Shown: piece after piece, positions 31,167-41,803 of the stretch
Layout: every line of letters begins with the position of its first letter
How positions within the stretch are numbered: position 1 is the first letter of the stretch
Assembly: GCA_033557685.1 (NCBI GenBank)
Contig: JAWQRN010000023.1
Span: 1-50,436, forward strand
DNA: 50,436 bases
Direction: 5' to 3'
Source of the DNA: Sperchopsis tessellata
Taxonomy: Eukaryota > Arthropoda > Insecta > Coleoptera > Hydrophilidae
Program-made: the position numbers and the translations under genes
Notes under the pieces: generated by a model
Databases searched by the model: none
What the model was told of the DNA's origin: nothing
The model's input: only the letters and a program-made list of their open reading frames with translations

Positions 31167-34100
31167 AAAGCATGTCATCAAAATACAAATTTATATTATG
31201 GTTAATTTTATCAATATGTATTCTAGTATATAACACTTAACCAGCGGAAAGCATTTTTTAAAATTCTATTACAAGAGCATAAAGGGATTGATGAAGTGTA
31301 TAAATACATATTAAATCCTCAGGTTTTCTGGGAGATAAGCCAACACACGGTTATCTTCCGGAAAACCTGAAGATATATTCAGTGGCCGTGGAAGTCTACG
31401 TACTGAATTAATACGTATTATAGTTTGTTTGAAGTCTAGTAAATGGAGTGAATGGCAATTTAATATATTATAAAGATAACGTATAAATTTGAAAGGCTTG
31501 ATTATACAAAATTGTTGTATTGTTACAAACAATTAAATAATCAAACCCTAGTGAAATGAAACAAGAAAGCGTTTATACTACTTATTTGTAATATTATTAA
31601 TTTTTACTAAAAACTTAGAATTATGCTTAACATATCTTAGTGTGTTTTAAAGCTGGTTCTTAAACGCCGTGTACTTTGATTTTTGCCTGAAGTATTTGTA
31701 AAAAAAAACTTTTGTATGGGGGACGACATACAAACAAATAATTTCTTAAAAAAATCCAAATTACACCATCATGATATTTGTTTGCATTCATATACATTTA
31801 CTGAATTTCCGGTACAGCTGGGCAATCTCTGAAAATAACTTCAACATTTATATCAAGTTTTCTCCCCTTCCCTTCTGAGTTATTTACATTAAAGTTTTTT
31901 AATACATATAAAATTAATTTCTTAGAGACTTTGACATTTATAGTGAGTGTGAATATCTCAACAAGGAAAGGTTTTAGGAGAAAATTTAATGTTTTTCATG
32001 TGAACGACATGGCCACAGGAGACCAGCACACCTGTATATGAATGTATGTATATTCAACCTTCCTGAATGTCTGAGTATACACACATTATAAATGTAATTA
32101 ATTTAGTTAAGATTGACAATATACACACTGTGCTGTATTGAAATGAATAAATTAGTACACAAGGAGTGTTAATTTTATACAGAATACAGACACATGGTTA
32201 ATCGAAAAGTCAGTTAGAGTGGGAGATTGTAAAGGTTACGCATATTATTCTAACTTAAAATAGAATATCAACTTATTTTTATGACATCAGTAATTTTAAG
32301 TTGTTTAGTAATTCGATTATTGATTCATTGTTGTTCAATATAATTTAAAACATGTCTAAAGCATCTTTAGCTACTGTATGCCCAATTTTTTACTCTTCAT
32401 TTTCTTCAATCTCTTGGGTTTATTAGTTTTTTTCGTCATTTTTTATATAATCCATTATATTAACACTTCGTCACAATTTAGCCATTGATCCTCTTGTTGC
32501 ATTTCTTTTCTGTTCATCATTTCCTTCTTACCCATCTCTATTTGCAGTGAAATTTTCAGCCTCAGGCCATAGTTTTCTATTTTATTTATTAAATGTGGAG
32601 CTGGGAATTTTACTCCTCACCGATTGTAAACAACAATGTCTTAAAGATTCTATAAGACTTTTCAATCTTTTTAAGACAGCTTAAAATGTTTAGCCTGTAG
32701 CGCCTCTTCAAACATTCTAGCTATATATGGAGATAACAACAGTGCTTTTATTTCACTTCTTACGAGTTCTTCGCAATTGTGTGTTATCCATTAAAAGAAT
32801 TGCCTTTTCAGGTAAATTTATATTCTTCAAATAGTTTTTACCCGACAGTACAAATTCTTTTAAAGACCTGTTTTAATAGTGTAGAATCCATCCACGCTGA
32901 TTTTTGTGAGTGGTAATAAACTAGAAAATATGAACGATTCATATTTTTAAATGATCTTGGATTTGCAGATTTACCTAAAACAAGAAGTGGCAATTTGTGA
33001 TTTTCAGTTACATTGCTACATCCAGCTACTGTAATTCTCTCCTCAGATTTTTTGTGTCCCTAGTGTAGTATGTTCTTCCTTTTGAGCCATAGTTTGTTTT
33101 TGTGGCAATTTAAGTCTGAAATTCCGTTAACTTGATGTAGTTCCAAGGCTGTTTCTATAAGTATTGGACTACTGATTAGTATACCGAATCTAGTAGCAAA
33201 GCTTTGTTGCCGCACTTGGCACTTGAATGTAGCACATCGATAATCTAGCGAATCTGTTAAGCAAGTGAAGGTCGCTTAAGAGGGTTTCTATTGTAATTGT
33301 AAAAAAGAAATGTAATTTAAGTACCAAGACCATTTACATAGCATAATGAAAATGGCAAATCAAGAAAAAGCTAAAATTAATCAATATTATTTAACAACCA
33401 AATATAGGTCATTTTAATTAGAAACTCATGTTGCAACACCAACTGGTATAGACTTAGCAGTAAATGTCAAAATCATAAAATTTGTATGCATCAAAAACAG
33501 GTCAAATATTAGTAATGTAAACATAGGTAGAAAATACAGCAGCCAGGAAGATTGTGTATATACATATATGCAAATAAATATCACACATTATGCATATAGC
33601 ATTCGATTTTGGTTGGAAATATGTAACATAGAAAACCAAATAGGTAATATATGGTAATTTATTTATTACCAATTTGCTCTATAAATAAATTTTAGATCAT
33701 TAAAAAGCCTAAAAGATAAATTTTAAGAGGCCGGGTATTTTCTTTAAATTTTGCCGAATTCGTGTAATACAATTTAATGTGCAATTTAAAATATTTTTAT
33801 ATTAAAAATAAAGAATAAATCATTTTAAAATATGTACATGGAAATATAATTTATATATTTAATATGTTCAAGCTACAGGAACAAGCCAAATAAATCATCG
33901 TTTAAAGTACATAAAAATATATTACTTGCTGCAATAATGAAATTAAATATACTTATGCAATAGTAACAAATTACAAATATAGATGTACATTTAAAAAAAT
34001 TCAATAGCAATTCTGAAATGTAAATCATAACTTCTCATAATTTATTTAAATCAGAATAATTATGAAACTAAATAATTTCAATATAAATAGGTAACTTTAT

Positions 34101-34486
34101 AATATGTAAATTATAAAATCTAAAAAATTAAAGAAAAGTATATAACCAAAATTAAAAAAAGAATTCTTAATATTAAGCAGCAGAAAAGATATAATTCACA
34201 GGAAATTACGTTTTTGAATTGCTGTTATTGTTTTACTTTATAATATTCAGGTAGTAATACACAATATGCAGGGGATTGAAATTTTATATTAGAATTGGTT
34301 GCATCTATTGGTAACAAGTTTGCTTGATAATTTTTGAAGTCTGTTTAGTACTCACAGCTACCATTTCATTTCAACATGAAACAAATGGATATTTTTCATT
34401 ACTATGGCTTTATTTAAGTAATAAAGATATTGAACAAAACAGTATACAACAGAGAATCCAGTAAAAATGGCAATCTCAAAAGAGGA
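31167..34486. other. No recognised gene; one fold-back remnant
   Basis: A+T-rich DNA downstream of CycT. Apart from the remnant at 31318-31411 nothing is recognised. Weak low-complexity frames only. Confidence 0.5.
31318..31411. mobile_element. Fold-back family remnant: two outer ends joined
   Basis: A short outer end (CTCAGGTTTTCTGGGAGATAA) meets a complete outer end in inverse orientation, ending TCTACGTACTGAATTAA, across CCAACACACGG. The right half is the reverse complement of the outer end of the element at 10529. The whole interior, with the GTTTCGTCC motif and the central repeats, is missing. Confidence 0.65.
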
Positions 34487-34831
34487 CAGTAAACCCTCGA
34501 TTTGAAGTAATTAATAGGGGGCAGGGTTTATCCGGTAAATCCGAGTATCCAATTTTTGGCACCCAAGAACACTTTCGTAAGTCAGAAAATTAAAAAAATT
34601 TCTTTTGATACGTATTTAAGAGCAGTAGTTAAAATAAATATGTAATACAGAAATAATAAATATATGTAAAATAAAAATGCACGCTAATAATTGTTTCCTA
34701 CATATGATTCCAATTTTTCTATTATTACCAACTTTTGAGTTTGAAAGGACCAATGTCAAACAATCTAAATAATTTTTCATGCATTACAATCGTCCATTAA
34801 ATCAGAAGTCTGTTAAATCGAAGGTATACTG
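34487..34831. mobile_element. Pogo/Tigger-like MITE
   Basis: 345 bp with imperfect inverted termini: CAGTAAACCCTCGATTTGAA on the left, and on the right TTAAATCGAAGGTATACTG (the reverse complement begins CAGTATACCTTCGATTTAA). CAG..CTG ends, a CTCGATTT-type terminus and TA on the right flank are typical of pogo/Tigger elements; the left flank is not TA, perhaps through mutation. A second internal pairing involves AATCCGAGTATCC-type sequence. There is no coding capacity, so it depended on a transposase elsewhere. Confidence 0.7.
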
Positions 34832-37496
34832 TAATTTCGCTTAAATAGATTAAATTTTACTCCAGATAACTATATTGTAACATTAAATGTGTTGATTTGC
34901 ATATTGCCTGTTAAGTGTTAATATTGTCTTACATATTTACAAAATGACCAAATATTTTTTAAAGGTTATGAGGACTATGAAATTTTATTACCACTTACAT
35001 GTTTTGTTTTCAATTACTAGTTTAAAATGTATGGGCCAATAACTAAAAATTTGTTAATTAAAATTAAAATATGCATTTATATAAAAAAGTCAAATTATTT
35101 TCAACTTGCATGTAAGTAATTTTAGGGTTGCAACTGATTCAATTTTGCCAGGCACCCTTCGTAATTAGAATAAAAATAAGCATTTTGTATATTGATTATT
35201 ATTTTGAGAAATTTCTGTAGAAACAAACTGTTTTTGTTTAGTGGTATCAAAATACCAAAAATCATTTTGATATTTTATTACGCAAACTAGTTAAGAGGCA
35301 CCTGCCTCATCTTTAGAATTATAAGAGGAGAAAATATATTGGTCTTAAACTAAAATCAATAATCCCTAACATTTTTCACAATACATTGTTTTATTCTTAC
35401 TACAACTAGGTATTAATATTGTCGTTTCAAAACGATTAAACCATTCTATGTTACAAAATTGTGCAAAATAATTTGGAATGAAAAAAATACAGCTTTTAAA
35501 TTTGTTTGTAAACGAATCTTTATCGAAAAAGTAAAATAATTCCCTTCAATAAGATTTTAAACACTGTCCTATTCAACAGACCCAATTAGGGTTGATATTC
35601 TGATAAAAATTTAAAAAACAAAAGTTATGTTAAATTTGTTTCTGTTAGAAATTAGTGTCTATTATTTTATTTTATATTTGTGAACATAATTTTTTTATCC
35701 GACCCCTTTTTTGGAAAACCCATTCAGTTTATTATATCCTCTATGGTACTTAGTAAATCTCTAATAAAATAGTAAATAGTAACAGAAAGCCTAAGGGACA
35801 AAATATGTCATTTATTTGAAACAGTTTTCGAAATATTACATAAAGAATGCCTTTGACTCTCCTTATTTCAGGAGCCTTATCTTGATCAGGATTTATTTTT
35901 ATGTAGGTAGACATATTTATGATTCAGTAGACAAACTTGTAAAACATTTTAGAAGAACAAAAAACATCAAATCTTAAATGTAAAATTACACAAATTAAAT
36001 ACAATAACGTTAATAAAATAGTATATATGATATATAATATGTCAGAAAATTATGCCTTTAAAGTTTAACTGCACTTTTTTGAAAAACATTCTTAATATTG
36101 GTGTATGAAATATATACACCAATATAATATAATATACATGATTTTTTAATATCCATTCATGTCCAAGAATAGTTTTCTTGTTCAATGTTTACACAATATG
36201 ATGTATTATTTATACTTTATAAAATAATAATTTTTTAATTGAACAATTCATGATCTAATTTTAATTGCTCAAAATATCAAAAATAAAAATAGTATGTAAC
36301 TGATTAAGCGGTTGAATGAGATAGAGGTGATTTTTCTTTTAATAGACATAATTAAGTTTTATATGTGGAGTACAATCAAATCACTCTGACCTGGCTCTAT
36401 TGACAAAAAGGATCAATATTTACAGATTGATTATTATATATATTTGAATTTTTGACTTAAATCTATAAAATTCTTGATTTTAACGTAATAGTTATTTTTT
36501 TCTTATTTAGAAAAAATTTCCTAAACGGGGATTTGACTCTCAACTTCCTTAATGATAGATGAACACTGGCGTCAGATCCATGAAAGGCCTGTGATTTGAC
36601 AAGCCCTAAATTTGAACTTCCCCAAAAGATATTTGTAAGGTTATATTTATTTTAGAAATTGTCGTAGAACTAAATGAACTTATTTCTTCTGAAACGAGTA
36701 AAGCATTACATCTCTCTACTCTAGGCGAACATTTATACTTTAGTACAGATTCAACAGCAAACCTAGATAAAGAGAGCATGATCACATTTTGAAAGAATGA
36801 TATATCTATCCATGGTACACTAGCAAATCAAAATTTGTTATTTCCTGTTACATTTATGTTTGCTATATTTGTGCTGCTAGTTATCTGTGCAAGACACAGG
36901 ATAGTATTAATTGCTCAACTTTTATTACCAACAAATTAATACTGTTACTTGTATTCAATTTTCATATGCTTATGTTGTAGAGGATTATTCATTTTTGGAA
37001 AAAATTGACTTTACTCTCCTCTCTGCTCTGTACGTGTTAAAATACCAAAAGATTATCCAAGCTGAGAGTGCATTGTTTCTGCTATTTCAAAACAAAAATT
37101 TGTATTTGGTTGCAAGTTTTCTCTTTTTATTAATTCCTTGGCGTACGATTAAATTTAAATAAAATGTTCTTAATAGTGCCATTTAATTTTTTTTTCTGTT
37201 TTCCATATTTATGGTTGTCAACAGAACATAATATTTTAAATCTAATATATTCATATAATATAGCTAAAAACCTACGGACGAAGAAAGCCTTAAAATTGGT
37301 TGAGGCATTCAATAACAACAGATTTTAAGTTGCCTAAATTTAAATTCAGCTCACATTCCCACAAAAATACCACACCAACCTTTTAGTATAATGCTATAAA
37401 CATATGTTTGTTAGCCGCTATCTAGAGCCTATAAAAGACTGTTATTTCTCGAACACGTCATTATGCAGAGAAGTGCATGGCATGTCGGAGGTTTCA
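34832..37496. other. No recognised gene
   Basis: A+T-rich DNA without a convincing exon or repeat. Confidence 0.5.
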
Positions 37497-37500
37497 TTAA

Positions 37501-37698
37501 CACGTTTATTGCTATATGACCCACTGGTGGATCATGACAAATACTTTTTCTACGCTATGTGACCCACATATTTACAAATTGTACCATAAATTATAAATAA
37601 ACGGTCCTTTTAAAAAAGCTGTAAAACTAGTATATGGCCCACCAGTGTACCAAAGTACTTGTCATAATCCACCGGTGGTCCGTATAGCAAGAAACGTG
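37501..37698. mobile_element. TTAA-flanked MITE, piggyBac-type candidate
   Basis: 198 bp flanked on both sides by TTAA (37497-37500 and 37699-37702), the piggyBac target. The inverted termini are long: CACGTTTATTGCTATATG, CCACTGGTGGATCATGACAA and onwards on the left; the right reads as the reverse complement of CACGTTTCTTGCTATACGG and CCACCGGTGGATTATGACAA. No open frame. The flanks outside the TTAAs are also similar to each other (GCATGGCATGTCGGAGG against GCATGACGTGTCGGAGA), so the element may be part of a larger repeat. Confidence 0.75.
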
Positions 37699-37702
37699 TT
37701 AA

Positions 37703-39311
37703 GCGCATGACGTGTCGGAGACGTCATTTGTTATCAAGGGGTTAATAAAAAAAATAAATTTATTTTTACATGTAGCTTTAAATTCAGTATAGTATTGAAA
37801 TTCGCAAGAACTACTTATCAGTCGACATAATTAAAAAAAGGCATTTAAGATATATGTTAATAAATAAGACATTTTTTGCTACTTATCACATTCTTGAAAA
37901 TACAAAATATTTAAATAATGAAAAAAGTGAATACTGATTTCACCTTTAGGGTCTGCTCGTATTAGTCCAGAATTACAGCATAAGTTTTTCATAAGCAAAA
38001 CTATCTTATCGGATTTTAAATTCATAAGTTCTTTTAAGAATAATGTGAAATTTCTTCATATAATGTCTATGCTTTTTAAAAAATTTACCACTTCTAAATA
38101 TTTTAATAAAATAACTGTATTTTGAGCCATTGTCAGGGTGTTTTGGCCTTTATATTCTTAAATAATTCACAAGTATTTCTTTAACAGTGTAAATAGTTTT
38201 ATTATTGATATGAGCATGGATTTAGAATTATGAAACTTAATATAAATGTAATCTAAAGATTGTTTTACTTAATTGGTTTTTTTTATTTCAATTTGTTTTG
38301 TAGTTAAACTAAGTTTAAGAATTATTTGAAGCTTATATAATGGAGGGACATTTATTTAATTTTATGATGTATATATACGTTACTGTTAGAGTTTATTTTT
38401 ATGTATATATATATATATACACAAAGTAGTTTTTGTATACTTTTAATGCATTTCGTACGTATAATATTTAGTTGTTATTACTTATATTAAATGTTTATTT
38501 ATTATCACTAGAAGTAGATTATTTCTTTTTTACCTAACACACTCTTTATTCATTTATTAGTAAAATTGTTAAGACTTTTTTGATTTTATTCCATCTGCTT
38601 TTTATCTGCATCCTAATTGCATGCTTTATTTCTTGTACCTATGTTCAGTGTGCCATTATATATTCCTTTTGTTTTCCGTCATTTACAAATAATCTATCAT
38701 TATTTAGTAAAATAAATCTTCAAATTAGTGTTTTAAGTTTAGGTTAACAGTTTCGTAGATGGCATTTAGATATCATCTATCTACCAGGATCTAATTGCAT
38801 ACATTTTTTCAACAAGTTACATAACTTGATATATCCACCATATGTGATGTTTATAAGTGCAAAAAACCGATGTCGGCATGTTTGCTGCGACGTATGTCTG
38901 ATGACGTGTACGATATGCTATCTGCTTTGTCTTGGTAATGTGTGCTGGCACGAATCGTTTTTTTAAATTCTAATTCAATTAATCAAACAAATTTATTATA
39001 GATGCTACTAAAGAGAATTTTTAAATATTTACATACGTGTCATCAGTGATGGTTCAAACTGTTCAAGATCATCCATTGTTTCCCTTATAGTCATTCGCAA
39101 TAGATCCTGTTCTCTACAATTTTTCATACATGCAACAAATACATAAACGACTTGGCAGATTTCTCTTTTCTTGCAAATATTCACTTGCCAATTTTACTGG
39201 TAAAATGTGTAGCCCTTTATTTTTTTAGTAAGTGCAAAAGAATTCATTATTTGTATTGTATTTCATATGATTTATTAGAAGCTGATTACAATTTTCAGAT
39301 ATATAAATGTA
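37703..39311. other. Mostly A+T-rich DNA; one G+C-richer patch
   Basis: A TA run lies at about 38404-38420. A patch at 38865-38955 is more G+C-rich and contains an ATG-started 22-codon frame (38870-38938: MSACLLRRMSDDVYDMLSA), with a GTAATG donor-like site overlapping its end. Too short to call a gene. Confidence 0.4.
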
Positions 39312-39657
39312 ATTATAATATCTTCTGGTTTTTCAGGACATAACCATGTGTTGGCATTTTTTGCTGACGTTTCGCCAACCATTGAAGGGGACATTATCAA
39401 GACGTGGAGCTCTTAAAAGTACTAAGTGTAAACTACCATTCAGTCTATGACTAGCACTTCTGAGAGCTACGAATCAGTCCATACTTATCACTTTTAAAAG
39501 CTACATGACAGTTTACACCTAGTAATTTTAAGAGCTACATGTCTTGATAATGTCCCCTGCAACATCGGACGAAATTTTGACAAAAAGAAAAGCCAACACA
39601 CTATTATCTCCTGGAAAAACTGAATATTGTGACCATGGAAGCCTATGTATGTAATTA
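39312..39657. mobile_element. Fold-back element FB-B
   Basis: The left arm starts near ATATCTTCTGG and goes through GTGTTGGCA, GCTGACGTTTCGCC and GGGGACATTATCAAGACG to AGCTCTTAAAAGTACTAAG. The right arm is the imperfect reverse complement, with CTTGATAATGTCCCC, CGGACGAAATTTTG and CCAACACACTATTATCTCC, ending near TGTATGTAATTA. The core holds inverted units of the AGCTCTTAAAAGT type. It is the same family as 10529-10971 but shorter; the outermost part of the left arm is lost. Confidence 0.75.
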
Positions 39658-41020
39658 TAATACTTTGAATGTAAAGTTAACTGTTAAATTATAAAAGCAT
39701 ATAAAATCTGTATATCAAATGGCTAGCAGCATTTATAGTGTTACTTTAAAAAATGATGTCAAACAAAATTATTTTCTTCACGGCTAATATGTGTCAGCAT
39801 AAATGGCAGCAAAACATTTATTTTTGTTAATTAAAATAGTTTCAAAATTTGAGAAGCAACCAACAATCAACAAACGAATCGCATATGCACTGATAACATC
39901 ATACACGTTAATGAGAATCGAAATATGATTAGCTAGAATACCACTATAAGTTTAATAGACTTACTTGTTACAAATAAAAAACAATTTAAACATTTTTGTA
40001 CAGAAAAAAATTATATAAAACCATTTAACCAAAAAAAAATTAATTCATAAATTTCTTTCCTTAACATCATTTATACTAATCTGCACAGTGTGTTCTAAGT
40101 ATTCGTCTATGTTATCTTTTGAGTATCTCTTTATCTCTGTAAATACAATAGGCATACTTTAATAGATGGCAGCACAAGCAACATCTCACATTTTTACATA
40201 GAAATGGATTTAATAGATTTTGGAACGACGTTCCTCAACTATAACAATGTGTTACAGCTATCATTTTCTGTCTCTTCTATCAAACTGCTAGCCTGTCTGA
40301 CATGCATGCCCGGACAAAGTCGACAACTGCATATTACATGTTTCAGGAGAAGGTTTGTGTGTTATTTGTGAAAAAAGTAGTTATTCGTTCCCATTAAATA
40401 TCATTTTTGTTAAAAGTCTTATCAGCAAATAATAAATATATTTATAGTGTTTCTAATAAAAATTTACAACTAAACATTCACTGTATCAAGAAACTTAATT
40501 TAAAATTTTATTACTATATGGTGTTTGTAAGTAACGGTCAACTGTATTAAATATCTATAATCTCAATTTTCACTACAAACTTAAAACATTAACTTCATTT
40601 ATCTAAAAAGCAAATAGTATATATAGTTTGTGCCTTAAAGGCATTCACAAAAATATTTGCAACTAACTGAATTTTTTCTATAGGCTAAAGAAATTTGTAA
40701 ATCTAGATGCTTTCTCTAATGATTAATGTTACAACATTTTTCAACACTTTCGATTAAAATCAAATTTCGTAAATATGTACCGAATCATTTCTGTACACTG
40801 TATAGAGGGTAATTTTTCACATGGCGGTTGATTAAGTTACCATTGTAAATAATAGAAGATCAATGCTATTTTTGGTTCCAGTATGAATTTTGAAACTGTA
40901 ATAAGTGCACCGTAGAATCACGTAATATTAATCATATAACTGCATTTTTTTATCTAGTATATTTATGGTTAAATAAAAATAGCAGATCATTACAGCACTA
41001 TATATATATATATACATTTG
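39658..41020. other. No recognised gene
   Basis: A+T-rich DNA. A slightly richer patch near 40225-40340 shows no clear exon. Confidence 0.45.
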
Positions 41021-41143
41021 CCGATCTGATGATGGCCGAAGTATATCGGCCGAAAGCTTATTAAAAAGCTCGTTCTCCTCAGAACGAAGGAGCAATACAT
41101 GGGATAAATCTCGAAAGCATCCGTACCAACATATATATATATA
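40999..41143 (+). other. Cassette flanked by TA microsatellites with hammerhead-like motif
   Basis: TA runs at 40999-41014 and 41131-41143 enclose about 115 bp of mixed composition that begins with the hammerhead-like structure at 41026-41071. A hairpin GTTCT-CCTC-AGAAC (41072-41085) and a GATAAATCTCGAAAGC string follow. No coding frame. This looks like a mobile unit or a retroelement end inserted in a microsatellite. Confidence 0.45.
41026..41071 (+). ncRNA. Hammerhead-ribozyme-like motif (candidate)
   Basis: CTGATGA (41026-41032), one T, then a perfect 6-bp stem GGCCGA/TCGGCC with loop AGTATA, then GAAA (41052-41055), then a 4-bp stem GCTT/AAGC with a 6-nt loop, then TC. Order and spacing match the C3-A9 box, stem II, the G12-A14 box, stem III and the U16.1-H17 cleavage position of a hammerhead. 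Against it: the single T between box and stem II is not canonical, and stem I is not convincing because GTT after the cleavage site pairs only weakly with GAT before CTGATGA. It may be a decayed ribozyme or a structured element end. Confidence 0.35.
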
Positions 41144-41722
41144 AATTTTGGCTAATGAATGCCTAGCATATGGTGATTTAGCTTTGTAAACAGTGGATGA
41201 TAACAGTTTCACATATGAAAATCTTCAAATTGCTAAAATATGAGTTTAGGCTTCATTCGCAGATTTCAAATTTGAATATTCTATGAAATCATTGTATGGT
41301 AATACAAGTCAAGTTTAATTTGTATCTTCCATTGGACTGCATACTTGTAAGATCAACAATTAAATATAAAATTGATAAAAATAATGGATCAAACGGAAAT
41401 AAATCAGATTGTTTTGAAGGAACCTTCTATCCTCCCTCCCCTACATCGTTAGTAGATATTTTTTTAGTATCTTTTATTAAATCTGGTCAAACATTTTAAA
41501 TGTACACCAGACCTATTTAATTTTTATCTTGTGCCTTTGTACAGTTACATACTGCTTTTATTAATTATATATTTATGTTTGCGTGTTTTATTATGTTATA
41601 CTAATACATTCAAGTCTTCTTCTTATGAACTAACCATTGAATGCAATGCATGAGATAGACTGTGAATATCAATCAATACGCGTATAGGTTATTAAATTAC
41701 TACGGTGTTTGGTGCTTTACAG

Positions 41723-41803
41723 GTGGCGCATCTGGGTGATGGCGACACGTCCATGCACAGGTTGGCTGAATCTAAGTATATCAACAAAGGGGCGCCTTCG
41801 TAG
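41723..41803 (+). CDS. Candidate G+C-rich terminal exon, unknown gene
   Basis: After an acceptor-like GTGCTTTACAG (41712-41722) there are 26 open codons and TAG. They encode VAHLGDGDTSMHRLAESK then YINKGAPS. Base composition is markedly richer in G+C than the DNA on both sides, and the residues are balanced, unlike chance frames here. If real, it is the 3' coding exon of a gene whose other exons lie outside the recognised part of the window, with a long A+T-rich 3' UTR; an AATAAA lies at 43008. I do not recognise the protein. It is too short to be sure. Confidence 0.35.
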   Translation: MAHLGDGDTSMHRLAESKYINKGAPS

